DNA of 38,660 nucleotides from contig JABEUV010000094.1 in assembly GCA_013044195.1 (NCBI GenBank), forward strand, positions 1 to 38,660, written 5' to 3'. Position 1 is the stretch's first letter; each line of letters begins with the position of its first letter. Made by a program: the position numbers and the translations under genes. Shown one piece after another: positions 1 through 7,537 of the stretch. A model generated the notes under the pieces. That model was given only the letters and a program-made list of their open reading frames with translations, was not told the DNA's origin and ran no database searches. Source of the stretch: Elusimicrobiota bacterium (GTDB taxonomy: Bacteria > Elusimicrobiota > Elusimicrobia > UBA1565 > UBA9628).

Positions 1-81
1 GAAGAACAGTACCGACGGCGCAAGGAAATCTACTTAAGAAACCAGGCAAAAGCCTTCGGCTATTCCTTGGTGCCAGCTTGA
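1..81 (+). CDS. C-terminal end of a protein entering from the left; possibly a transposase
   Basis: An open frame runs from base 1 to a TGA at 79-81 and encodes 26 residues. It is strongly basic at first (QYRRRKEIYLRNQAKAFGY) and ends in SLVPA. A basic helix followed by (L)GYxLVP at the very C-terminus reminds me of several transposase families, but I cannot name one from so little. The codons (tta, aga, aaa) are more AT-rich than in the downstream genes, which fits foreign origin. It converges on the GT9 gene, overlapping its last 22 bases tail to tail. It could also be a chance open frame. Confidence 0.35.
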   Translation, partial: EEQYRRRKEIYLRNQAKAFGYSLVPA

Positions 82-1160
82 AGTTTATTAGAAGTCGCGG
101 TTCGTTCGCGCGCCAGCACGCTTCCCAGCGCATTCCAGGCTTCGTCGACGGTGGGGTGGCGTCCGTCCGTGTCGAGGATCACGTGCCCCGGCCGGTGTCC
201 GTAGCCGAAGCGCCAGGTCTCGGTGTGGCTGAACAATTCCACCGTCGGCGCGCCCACGGCGACGGCCAGGTGCATGGGGCCGGTGTCGGCGGTGAGCACG
301 GCGCGCGCGCGGGCGACCGTCGCGGCGAACGCGCGCAAGGACAACTCGGGCGCCACGACGACGCCGGGCGGGATGACGCGGCCGCGCAGGAGCGCGCGCT
401 CGGCCGGTCCTCCGGTCAGCGCCACGCGCCGCCCCGACGCGCGCAGGCGCGCGGCCAATTCTAGGAACCACTCCGGCGGCAGGCGCTTCTCGGCGCGCGC
501 GCCTAAAAAAAGCGCGACGGAATTTTCATCCAGGCCCCAGCCGTGCCACGTTTTCTCCCCCGCTTCCAATTCGCCGGGACCGAAGTGCCACTCGGTGCGC
601 AGGTCGGCGTCGGGCGGCAGATCCGCGCGGGGTGCCGCCGCGCGTGCCAGCCGGGCCAGGTTGACGGTCTCATGCGCCCGTTCGACCGGCACGGCAACCA
701 GGTCGGTCAGGAAGCGTTGCGCGTCGCCGCGGTCGAAGCCGAAGCGGCGCGGCGCGCCCGATAGCGCGGTCCAGGCCGCGCTCGATAGGGAGAACGCGTG
801 GTGCGGCGAGAAGTCGAAGGCCAGGTCGTAGCCGCGCGCGCGCAGACCGGGCAACGCGCGCGCCGTCAGGACTTCGTCGACGCAGGGGTTGAAGCGCAGG
901 GCGTCGCCGTAGGCGTCGGCGAGCAGGACGTCCACGCGCGCGTTCGCAAAGGCCCTCTTGAGCAGGCGCAAGGACGGCGTGAGCAGGAGCAGGTTGCCCA
1001 GGCGCGCGTCGTGGCGCACGGCCAGCACGCGGCGCACGGCCGCGGCGTCCACGGGCCCGTCCGGGCGGCGCGGGCGCGGCAGGAGCCCCAGCAAGCCGGC
1101 GCGCAGCGCGGCCTTGCCGCCGCGCTCCAGCGCCTTGCCCCAGCTTTTTAGTCCCCCCAC
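60..1160 (-). CDS. glycosyltransferase family 9 (heptosyltransferase-like)
   Basis: The 366-residue product fits the family-9 fold used by ADP-heptose:LPS heptosyltransferases, which add sugars to lipopolysaccharide core at the inner face of the cytoplasmic membrane. The N-terminal half carries the family motif RHDARLGNLLLLTPSL (usual form RxDxxGDxLxxxP). The C-terminal half carries LTADTGPMHLAVAVGAPTVE, the usual DSGxMHxAxAxGxP nucleotide-sugar site with Asp-Thr for Asp-Ser. I chose the GTG at 1160 because a TAGAAT box ends exactly 7 bases upstream, the same leaderless arrangement as in several other genes here. An open reading extends far upstream on this strand, but only as antisense of the crotonase gene. 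The precise sugar acceptor cannot be told. Confidence 0.85.
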   Translation of the reverse strand: MGGLKSWGKALERGGKAALRAGLLGLLPRPRRPDGPVDAAAVRRVLAVRHDARLGNLLLLTPSLRLLKRAFANARVDVLLADAYGDALRFNPCVDEVLTARALPGLRARGYDLAFDFSPHHAFSLSSAAWTALSGAPRRFGFDRGDAQRFLTDLVAVPVERAHETVNLARLARAAAPRADLPPDADLRTEWHFGPGELEAGEKTWHGWGLDENSVALFLGARAEKRLPPEWFLELAARLRASGRRVALTGGPAERALLRGRVIPPGVVVAPELSLRAFAATVARARAVLTADTGPMHLAVAVGAPTVELFSHTETWRFGYGHRPGHVILDTDGRHPTVDEAWNALGSVLARERTATSNKLQAGTKE

Positions 1161-1167
1161 GCGGGCG

Positions 1168-1187
1168 ATTCTATCACTTTGTATAAT
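1168..1187. promoter_or_regulatory. divergent pair of -10 boxes for the GT9 and crotonase genes
   Basis: On the + strand TATAAT (1182-1187) is followed by 6 bases and the crotonase ATG at 1194. On the - strand TAGAAT (1173 down to 1168) is followed by 7 bases and the GT9 GTG at 1160. With transcription normally starting about 7 bases after the -10 box, both messages would begin at or next to the start codon and so be leaderless. No convincing -35 or Shine-Dalgarno sequence is visible on either side. Confidence 0.6.
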
Positions 1188-1193
1188 GGACCC

Positions 1194-1961
1194 ATGCCGC
1201 GTGTGCTTTGGAGCGTGGACGGTCCGGTCGGGCGCCTGACGCTCAATCGCCCCGAGGCGCTGAACGCGCTCGATGAAGAGACGGCCGCGGAATTTTCCGC
1301 CGCCGTGCGCGCGGCGGCGCGTTCCGCGGCGAAAGTCGTGGTGTTGGAAGGCGCGGGCCGCGCCTTCTGCGCGGGCGGCGACCTCCACTTCATCGAACGC
1401 AACCAACGCCGGACCGCCGCCGACCTGGCCCCGCGCATGCGCCGCTTCTACGGCGCGTTCCTGTCCGTGCGCGCCCTGCCGCAGATCGTGGTCGCGAAGG
1501 TGCAGGGCGCGGCCTTCGGCGCGGGCCTGTGCCTGGCGCTGGCCGCCGACCTGCGCGTGGCCGCGGAGGACGCGCGGCTGTCCTTCAATTTCGTGCGCCT
1601 GGGCCTGAACCCGGGCATGGCGGCCTGGCCGCTGGCGCGCGCCGCGTTCGGCGACGCGCGCGCGCGCGAACTGCTGGTCACCGGGCGTACGTTCTCCGGC
1701 CGGGAACTGGCGGCCTGGGGCGGCGGCTTCGCGGCGGCCCCCGACGCGCTTCTTGCGGAGTCTGAGGCTCTGGCGCGGCGCGCGGCGGTCGGCTGCGGCG
1801 CGGCCCTGCGCCTGCTTAAGGCGGAGACGCGCCTGCAAGAGAACCTGGCGCCGTTTTTGACTTTCGAGGCGCGCGGCCAGGCGCGCGCGTTTCGCGGGCC
1901 GGACTTGGCCGAGGGCTTGGCCGCCGCGCGCGAGCGGCGCGAGCCGCTTTTTCGCGGCTGA
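1194..1961 (+). CDS. enoyl-CoA hydratase/isomerase (crotonase) superfamily protein
   Basis: The 255-residue length is normal for the crotonase fold. The oxyanion-hole motifs are present: AFCAGGDLHF near residue 60 and GAAFGAGLCLALAADLRV near residue 110. These polarise an acyl-CoA thioester carbonyl. The two catalytic glutamates of true enoyl-CoA hydratases (Glu144 and Glu164 in the rat mitochondrial enzyme) align with Cys (GAGLC) and Phe (LSFNF). Hydration of enoyl-CoA is therefore unlikely, while another crotonase reaction (isomerase, hydrolase, decarboxylase) remains possible. ATG 1194 is preferred to the in-frame TTG at 1179, which lies upstream of the likely transcription start. The gene stands alone, with no other fatty-acid genes nearby. 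Confidence 0.85.
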   Translation: MPRVLWSVDGPVGRLTLNRPEALNALDEETAAEFSAAVRAAARSAAKVVVLEGAGRAFCAGGDLHFIERNQRRTAADLAPRMRRFYGAFLSVRALPQIVVAKVQGAAFGAGLCLALAADLRVAAEDARLSFNFVRLGLNPGMAAWPLARAAFGDARARELLVTGRTFSGRELAAWGGGFAAAPDALLAESEALARRAAVGCGAALRLLKAETRLQENLAPFLTFEARGQARAFRGPDLAEGLAAARERREPLFRG

Positions 1962-2004
1962 GCGCACGCTCGGCGAAGGTTCTGCGAAATTATTTTTCTA
2001 GGTC

Positions 2005-2033
2005 TTGCACGCGGCTTAATTTCGATGTAAGAT
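2005..2033 (+). promoter_or_regulatory. sigma70-type promoter of the first REC-PAS kinase operon
   Basis: TTGCAC (2005-2010), a 17-base spacer and TAAGAT (2028-2033) form a good -35/-10 pair. The -10 is one arm of a perfect inverted repeat TAAGAT-A-ATCTTA (2028-2040), which could be an operator. The leader is about 50 bases and ends with GGGAG ahead of ATG 2092. The same layout (TTGCGC-N17-TAAGAT) sits before the paralogous kinase at 6053. Confidence 0.6.
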
Positions 2034-2091
2034 AATCTTAGTAATAAATAGAGCCTGTCCGCCCCGAATAAAAACCCCTCGGGAGCGCGTC

Positions 2092-3570
2092 ATGATCGAG
2101 AACACGCTGCGCGTGTTGGTCATCGAGGATGATCCGGATTACGTGGAGATACTGCGCCTGTGTCTCGACGAGTCCGACGCGATGGACCTCCGCTTCGAGA
2201 TCGACGGCGCCACGCGCCTGTCCGAAGGGCTCACCAAGCTTCTGGCCTTCCGCTACGACGCCGTGCTCGTCGACCTGGGCCTGCCCGACGCCAGCGGCCT
2301 GGAGGCTCCGCTGGCCGTTCTGCGCGCCGCACCCGACACGCCGGTGCTGGTGTCGACGAACTACGGCGACGAGAAGACCGCGCTTGAGGCCATGCGCCTG
2401 GGCGCGCAGGACTTCATGATCAAGGCGAGTTCCGACTCGCGCCTGCTCAAAAGATCCATCCGCTACGCCGTCGAACGCAAGAGCGTGCACGCCCAGCGCG
2501 ACCAGATCATCCGCGCCGCCGCCGACGGGATGGTGGTCATCGACGCGTCCGGCGTCGTCCAGTTCGCCAACGCGGCGGCCGAGACCGTCCTGGGCGCGCC
2601 GCCGCAGGGACTGATCGGCCGGGAGTTCGCCTTTCCCGCGCGCGTGGGCGACAGGACGGTGCTGAGCGTCGCGCGTGAAGGCTCCACGCCGGCCTCGATC
2701 GACATGCGCGTGACCGAGGTGTCCTGGAACGGGCGCCCCGCCGCGCTGGCCAGTCTGCGCGACGTGACCGAACTGCGCCGCGTCGAGCAGTTGAAGGCGG
2801 AGATCTCCGAGCGCCGCAGACTTGATGAGCTTAAGGACCAGTGGATCTCGATCCTCTCGCACGAGCTGCGCACGCCGCTGACGGTCATCAAGGGCGCCGT
2901 GATCGACCTGGACGACGACGAGCGCTCTCCGCTGACCGAGGAGCAGAAGGGCTTGGTCCGGATGGCGCGTCGCCAGGCGGAACGCATCGAGCGCATGGTG
3001 CTGAAGATTCTGGACCACGCGCGGCTGGAATCCGGAGCCGTGAGCCTCAATGCGGAGCGGCTTGACGCCGCCGAGGTGATCGCGCGCGTCGCCGAGGATT
3101 TTAGGCGCGCGGCGGCCGATCGGGCGCTGGCCTTGGAGCTCGACTGCGCGAAGGACCTGCCGCCGCTGAACGCGGACCGGGACCTGTTCGAGCAGTTGGT
3201 GGTGAACCTGGTCGACAACGCCTTGCGCTTCGCGCGCGCGCGCGTGGTCGTGCGCGCAAGGTCCGCGGCGGACGGGAGCTTCGAGCTGTCCGTGAGCGAC
3301 GACGGCGCGGGTATTCCCGAGGAGAAGCGCGCCAAGCTGTTCACGCGCTTCGGCCAGCTCGTGCGCGAGCGGGGCGCCGACGGCTACAGCGGCACGGGCC
3401 TGGGGCTGTCGATCTGCAAGCAAATCGTGGATATGCACCATGGCGCCATCGCGGTGGACGGCGCGCCGGGGCGCGGGACGGCGTTCACGGTGCGTCTTCC
3501 GGCGGCGGCGACGGCGACGGCGGGAGCGTCGGGCCGGGTCGAATCCGCCGGTCTGGGAGGTTCGCGATGA
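2092..3570 (+). CDS. soluble histidine kinase, REC-PAS-HisKA-HATPase
   Basis: This is a 492-residue cytoplasmic sensor kinase without membrane segments. An N-terminal receiver (about residues 5-125) has the acidic pair in VLVIEDDPDY, phospho-acceptor Asp61 in VLVDLGLPD and Lys in MIKASS. A PAS-like segment follows (about 140-230), then HisKA with His257 in LSHELRTPLTVIKG. The ATPase domain shows N-box LVVNLVDNALRFA, G1 DDGAGIPEE and G2 GTGLGLSICK. It should take phosphate on its receiver or send it from His257 to a partner. Its TGA overlaps the ATG of the next receiver gene (ATGA). It is a close paralogue of the kinase at 6053-7537, sharing most residues from the first Met to the ATPase end. 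Its signal is unknown. Confidence 0.93.
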   Translation: MIENTLRVLVIEDDPDYVEILRLCLDESDAMDLRFEIDGATRLSEGLTKLLAFRYDAVLVDLGLPDASGLEAPLAVLRAAPDTPVLVSTNYGDEKTALEAMRLGAQDFMIKASSDSRLLKRSIRYAVERKSVHAQRDQIIRAAADGMVVIDASGVVQFANAAAETVLGAPPQGLIGREFAFPARVGDRTVLSVAREGSTPASIDMRVTEVSWNGRPAALASLRDVTELRRVEQLKAEISERRRLDELKDQWISILSHELRTPLTVIKGAVIDLDDDERSPLTEEQKGLVRMARRQAERIERMVLKILDHARLESGAVSLNAERLDAAEVIARVAEDFRRAAADRALALELDCAKDLPPLNADRDLFEQLVVNLVDNALRFARARVVVRARSAADGSFELSVSDDGAGIPEEKRAKLFTRFGQLVRERGADGYSGTGLGLSICKQIVDMHHGAIAVDGAPGRGTAFTVRLPAAATATAGASGRVESAGLGGSR

Positions 3571-3956
3571 AGAACTACGGGGCGACGAAGCCGAAGGTGG
3601 TCGTGGTGGACGACGAGAAGGACTTCCTGAGGATCATCGAGAGCTGGCTTCAGGAACGCTACAGCGTCACGTGCCTGCCGGGCGGCGAAGGTCTTGCCGA
3701 GGAGATACGCGGCTTGGAGCCGGATCTGGTCCTCCTCGACGCGCACATGCCGGCGCAGAGCGGCTTCGACGTGTGCGGGAGGCTGCGGTCTTCGCCGGAC
3801 GGCGCGTATCTGCCGATCGTGTTTCTGACCGGCTCGAACGCGGACGAGGATTTTCTGCGCCACTTGGACGCCGGCGGCAGCCGCTACCTGACCAAGCCGA
3901 TCAATCGGCGCGAGCTGCTGGCGGCGGTGGCCGAGGAACTGGGGCAGGCCGTCTGA
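3567..3956 (+). CDS. single-domain response regulator (CheY-like receiver)
   Basis: The 129-residue protein is only a receiver domain. VVVVDDEKDF supplies the acidic pair, LVLLDAHMPAQSG the phospho-acceptor Asp, VFLTGS the Thr and YLTKPIN the Lys. It overlaps the preceding kinase by ATGA with GGGAGG upstream, so it is translationally coupled and is the probable phosphate acceptor of that kinase or a go-between to the next hybrid kinase 35 bases downstream. No output domain is present, so it must act by protein contact or phosphotransfer. Confidence 0.9.
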   Translation: MKNYGATKPKVVVVDDEKDFLRIIESWLQERYSVTCLPGGEGLAEEIRGLEPDLVLLDAHMPAQSGFDVCGRLRSSPDGAYLPIVFLTGSNADEDFLRHLDAGGSRYLTKPINRRELLAAVAEELGQAV

Positions 3957-3991
3957 GGACCTGCGCGTCTTGGAGTCGTCCGGGGGCTTTC

Positions 3992-5476
3992 ATGGGGACG
4001 CAGAGCGGCGCGGGCCGCGTGCTGATCGTCGGCGCCGGAGGCGAGGGCGGGTCGGAGCTTGAAGCGGCGCTCAAGGAGCGCGGCTTCGACGTGGTTTCGG
4101 CCGGCTCGGGCGCGGAGGCCTTGAAGCTCCTCGACGAGGACTTCGCGGCGGTCCTGCTTGACGCGAGCATGCCGGGAATGGACGGGGCGCAGACCGCGGA
4201 GCTGGCCGGCCGCTGCGAGCGCGGCCGCGGAACGCCGATCATTTTCATGACCGGGGAGTGCAAGGCCCGGGAGTTCGCCGACGGCCGCGGCGCGCGGTGC
4301 GCCTACGAGTGCGTCTTCAAGCCGCACGCGCCGCAGATGCTGAGCGCGAAGATCGCGCACGCCCACGTGAACGATCAGTGCGGCCGCTTCTTCTCCCTGT
4401 CGCTCGACATGCTGGGCGTCATCGGCTTCGACGACCGTCCGCGCGAGCTCAGCGCCAGTTGGGAGTCGACGCTGGGCTGCGCGCGAAAGGAACTGCTGGG
4501 GATGCGCTTGGACGACCTGCTCCACCCCGACGACCGCGCGGCGGCGCGCCAGCGCGTGGCGGAACTGCGCGCGGCGGCGGGCGCGCCCCTGACGTGGGAG
4601 AATCGGATTCTGCGCCGGGACGGAACCTGCCGCCGGCTATTATGGCGCGCGGCGGCTTTCGAACGCGACGAGGTCTACTACGCGGCCGTGCGCGACGTCA
4701 CGGAAAGCCGCGATATGGAGGAGCGCGTGCGCGGCCTCAACGCGGAATTGGAAAAGCGCGTGAGCGCTCGCACCGCGGAGCTTGAAGCGGCCAACCGGGA
4801 GCTGGAGGCGTTCGCGTACTCCGTCTCCCACGACCTGCGCGCGCCGCTGCGCAAGATCGACGGATTTTCCGGCATCCTGGCGCGGCGCTGCGGCGCCGGC
4901 CTGGACGAGGAGAGCCGCAGGCTCATCAAGGTCATCGGCGAGGGCTGTTCGCTCATGGGCCGGCTTATCGACGACCTGCTGGAGTTCTCGCGGCTGGGCC
5001 GCAAGGAGATGCGCAGCGGCGACGTCGACATGACCGCGCTCGCGCGCGGAGTTCTTGAAGACCTGCTTAAGCAGGCGCCGGGTCGACGAGTCGATATTCG
5101 CCTTCTGCCCCTGCCTTCCGCGCGCGGCGACGCCGCGCTGCTGCGACAGGTCTTGGTCAATCTGCTGTCGAACGCGCTGAAGTTCACGCGGGGGCGACCG
5201 GACGCGGAAGTCGAGATCGGCGCGGCGGCCGGCGGCGAGGCGGAAAACGTCTACTTCGTCAAGGACAACGGCGCCGGCTTCGACATGCGCCACGCGGGCA
5301 AGCTGTTCGGCGTCTTCCAGCGCCTGCACACGTCCGAGGAGTTCGAGGGCACCGGAATCGGCCTGGCGCTGGCGTCGCGCATCGTCAAGCGCCACGGCGG
5401 ACGCATCTGGGCGCAAGGCGCGCCGGGCGCCGGCGCGACGTTTTCGTTCGCGCTGCCGCGCGGAGGTCCGCCATGA
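3992..5476 (+). CDS. histidine kinase with degenerate receiver, PAS, HisKA, HATPase
   Basis: I start this 494-residue kinase at ATG 3992, 35 bases after the receiver gene. The open frame extends upstream, but only as an overlap of the previous genes. Residues 8-125 form a receiver-like domain that keeps Asp57 (VLLDASMPGMDG) and a Lys (VFKPHAP) but has VLIVGAGGE where receivers have VDDE, so the Mg-binding acidic pair is missing. A PAS domain (about 140-255) with HPDDRAAA and a PAC tail follows, then a coiled coil and HisKA with His280 in YSVSHDLRAPLRKIDG. The ATPase motifs LLSNALKF, DNGAGFDM and GTGIGLALA are present. The HisKA type matches phytochrome-like kinases whose partners are Rcp1-type receivers, and exactly such a receiver overlaps its stop codon. 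Confidence 0.9.
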   Translation: MGTQSGAGRVLIVGAGGEGGSELEAALKERGFDVVSAGSGAEALKLLDEDFAAVLLDASMPGMDGAQTAELAGRCERGRGTPIIFMTGECKAREFADGRGARCAYECVFKPHAPQMLSAKIAHAHVNDQCGRFFSLSLDMLGVIGFDDRPRELSASWESTLGCARKELLGMRLDDLLHPDDRAAARQRVAELRAAAGAPLTWENRILRRDGTCRRLLWRAAAFERDEVYYAAVRDVTESRDMEERVRGLNAELEKRVSARTAELEAANRELEAFAYSVSHDLRAPLRKIDGFSGILARRCGAGLDEESRRLIKVIGEGCSLMGRLIDDLLEFSRLGRKEMRSGDVDMTALARGVLEDLLKQAPGRRVDIRLLPLPSARGDAALLRQVLVNLLSNALKFTRGRPDAEVEIGAAAGGEAENVYFVKDNGAGFDMRHAGKLFGVFQRLHTSEEFEGTGIGLALASRIVKRHGGRIWAQGAPGAGATFSFALPRGGPP

Positions 5477-5925
5477 CGGCCGCGCTCGCCGCGGACGTTC
5501 TGCTGGTCGAAGACGACGCGCAGGAGGCGGAGCTCGCGCTCGACGCCTTGCGCCGCGCGTGCGGCGAAGCGCGCGTCGCGGTGGCGCGCGACGGCGAGGA
5601 GGCCCTCGATTTCGTGCTGGGACGGGGCGGACCGGCCGCGCCGGCCGCGCCGGCCGCGCCGGCCGCGGTCTTGCGCCTCATCCTGCTCGACCTGAAGCTG
5701 CCCAAGGTCGACGGCTTCGACGTGCTCTCCGCGCTGAAGTCGGACGCGGCGGCGAAAGTCATTCCGGTGGTGATCCTGACCGCCTCGAAGATGGATCAGG
5801 ATATCCTGCGCAGCTACCGGCTGGGCGCCAACGGCTACGTCGTCAAGCCGGTGGACTTCGAGGAGTTTTCCGAGGCGGTCCGCGCCGTAAGCGCCTTCTG
5901 GCTCGCGCTCAATCGCGGCGTCTGA
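5473..5925 (+). CDS. Rcp1-type response regulator
   Basis: This 150-residue single receiver has the hallmarks of the Rcp1 family, small partners of cyanobacterial-phytochrome-type kinases: VLLVEDDAQEAELAL, LILLDLKLPKVDGFDVL, IPVVILTAS, SYRLGANGYVVKPVDF and a C-terminal FWLAL. The ATG overlaps the TGA of the kinase upstream, so it is coupled to it and is its likely phosphate acceptor. Unusually, the loop before the phospho-acceptor strand holds PAAPAAPAAPAA, encoded by a perfect 9-base tandem repeat. There is no output domain. Confidence 0.92.
   Translation: MTAALAADVLLVEDDAQEAELALDALRRACGEARVAVARDGEEALDFVLGRGGPAAPAAPAAPAAVLRLILLDLKLPKVDGFDVLSALKSDAAAKVIPVVILTASKMDQDILRSYRLGANGYVVKPVDFEEFSEAVRAVSAFWLALNRGV
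5632..5667 (+). repeat. four perfect copies of a 9-bp unit inside the Rcp1-type regulator
   Basis: The unit ccggccgcg occurs four times without change (5632, 5641, 5650, 5659). Being 9 bases it keeps frame and encodes a PAA tripeptide repeat in a surface loop of the receiver. Copy number could vary by replication slippage without breaking the gene. Confidence 0.9.
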
Positions 5926-5971
5926 CGAACGCGACCGCGGTAAGTTATCGGTAATTTCCGGTCCCTGGGTC

Positions 5972-6000
5972 TTGCGCGCGGGCGGCGCCGGAAGTAAGAT
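5972..6000 (+). promoter_or_regulatory. sigma70-type promoter of the second REC-PAS kinase
   Basis: TTGCGC (5972-5977), a 17-base spacer and TAAGAT (5995-6000) form the promoter. The stretch GGTCTTGC-C-CGCGG around the -35 is shared with the promoter at 2005, so the promoter was duplicated with the gene. An inverted repeat GAAGT-N6-ACTTC (5991-6006) spans the -10. Just after the likely start site the leader has a 7-bp stem with a CGCT loop (AGGGCGG/CCGCCCT, 6007-6024). Upstream, CGGTAAGTT (5938) and CGGTAATTT (5949) are 11 bp apart. Confidence 0.6.
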
Positions 6001-6052
6001 GACTTCAGGGCGGCGCTCCGCCCTCCCGCTGACGACCCCTCGGGAGGCGGCC

Positions 6053-7537
6053 ATGATCGAGAACTCGGTGCGTGTTCTGGCGATCGAGGACGATCCGGAC
6101 TATGTCGAGCTGATTCGGCTGTGTCTCGACGAGTCCGACGGGATGGGCCTGACCTTCGAGCTCGAATCGGCCTCGCGGCTGTCCGAAGGCCTGACGAAAC
6201 TGCTCGCGTTCAGCTACGACGCAGTGCTCGTCGACCTGGGCCTGCCCGACGCGCGCGGCTTGGAGGCGGCCCGGTCGGTCCTGCGCGCAGCGCCCGACAC
6301 GCCGGTGCTGGTCTCGACGAACCTCGGCGATGAGAAGGCGGCGCTGGAGGCCATGCGCCTGGGCGCTCAGGACTTCATGATCAAGGCCAGCTCCGACTCG
6401 CGCCTGCTCAAGAGGTCCATCCGCTACGCCATCGAGCGCAAGGGCGTGCTCGCCCAGCGCGACCAGATCATCCGCGCCGCCGTCGACGGGATGGTCGTCG
6501 TCGACGCGTCCGGAGTCGTCCGGTTCGTCAACGCGGCGGCCGAGGCCGTCCTGGACGCGCCCGCGCAGGGCCTGCTGGGACGTCCGTTTCCCCATCGCGC
6601 CCAGGTCGGAGAGTCCGCCCTGCTGAGCGTGCCGCGCGAGGGCCGCCCGCCGGCCGTCATCGACATGCGCGTGACGGAGGTGTCGTGGAACGGCGCTCCC
6701 GCCGCGCTGGCCAGCCTGCGCGACGTGACGGATCTGCGCCGCGTGGAGCAGTTGAAGGCGGAGGTCGTCCAGCGGCGCAAGCTCGACGAACTGAAGGATC
6801 AATGGATCGACACGCTCGCGCACGACCTGCGCACGCCGCTGACCATCATCAAGTGCGCGATCGTCGACTTGAGCGACGACGGCGATCCGCCTCTGTCCGG
6901 GGAGCAGGCGGCGCTCGTCGACATGGCGCGGCGCCAGGTGGAGCGCGTGGAGAGAATGACGTCGAAAATACTCGAGCATTCGCGCCTGCGGTCGGGAGTC
7001 GCGACGTTGGCGCCGGAGCCTCTGGACGCCCCCGCGCTGATCTCCGCGGTGGTTTCGGACTTCCAGCGCGCGGCGGCCGATCGCGCCCTGGCGCTTGACG
7101 CCGATTGCGCGAAAGGACTGCCCGCGTTGCACGCGGATCGTGAGCTCTTCGAGCAATTGCTGGTCAACCTCGTCGACAACGCGCTGCGCTTCGCGCGTTC
7201 CCGGGTCATGGTGAGCGCAACGGCGACGGAGGACGGAAGCTTCTCTCTGGCGGTGCGCGACGACGGCGTCGGCATTCCCCCCGAGAAATCGGATATGATC
7301 TTCGCCCGATTTCACCAATTGGGGCGCGAGCGCGGAACGGACGGCTACAAGGGCACGGGCCTGGGGCTGTCGATCTGCAAGCAGATCGCGGACATGCACC
7401 GCGGCCGCATCACCGCGAAAAGCCGCCCGGGCGAAGGAACGACGTTCGAGGTCCGGCTTCCGTTGGCGGGACCCGTCGCGGCGTCGCCGGGGCCGTCGGA
7501 CCCTGGAGCGTGCGCCGACCCGGGAGGAGCGCGATGA
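6053..7537 (+). CDS. soluble histidine kinase, REC-PAS-HisKA-HATPase (paralogue of the 2092 gene)
   Basis: The 494-residue product has the same architecture as the kinase at 2092: receiver with IEDDPDY and VLVDLGLPD, PAS, HisKA with His257 in LAHDLRTPLTIIK, N-box LLVNLVDNALRFA, DDGVGIPPE and GTGLGLSICKQ. The N-terminal and receiver-to-PAS stretches are nearly identical to the first copy at both protein and DNA level. ATG 6053 is chosen because MIENSVRVLAIEDD matches the start of the paralogue and GGGAGG lies 8 bases before it. All catalytic motifs look intact. Its stop overlaps the ATG of a receiver remnant (7534), so this copy has lost its own receiver partner and may signal through the others in the island. 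Confidence 0.93.
   Translation: MIENSVRVLAIEDDPDYVELIRLCLDESDGMGLTFELESASRLSEGLTKLLAFSYDAVLVDLGLPDARGLEAARSVLRAAPDTPVLVSTNLGDEKAALEAMRLGAQDFMIKASSDSRLLKRSIRYAIERKGVLAQRDQIIRAAVDGMVVVDASGVVRFVNAAAEAVLDAPAQGLLGRPFPHRAQVGESALLSVPREGRPPAVIDMRVTEVSWNGAPAALASLRDVTDLRRVEQLKAEVVQRRKLDELKDQWIDTLAHDLRTPLTIIKCAIVDLSDDGDPPLSGEQAALVDMARRQVERVERMTSKILEHSRLRSGVATLAPEPLDAPALISAVVSDFQRAAADRALALDADCAKGLPALHADRELFEQLLVNLVDNALRFARSRVMVSATATEDGSFSLAVRDDGVGIPPEKSDMIFARFHQLGRERGTDGYKGTGLGLSICKQIADMHRGRITAKSRPGEGTTFEVRLPLAGPVAASPGPSDPGACADPGGAR

Noticed and set aside
1161-1967. Upstream extension of the GT9 gene to a 635-codon frame
   Set aside because: The added part is antisense to the crotonase gene and lies before the -10 box; GTG 1160 starts the recognisable protein.
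2038-3441. 467-codon open frame on the minus strand, with a similar one at 6005-7399
   Set aside because: Both are antisense to the duplicated kinases and resemble each other only because the kinase genes do; no domain is recognisable.
3440-3991. Upstream extension of the second kinase to a 678-codon frame
   Set aside because: It overlaps the end of the first kinase and the whole receiver gene in another frame; the receiver-like domain starts right after ATG 3992.
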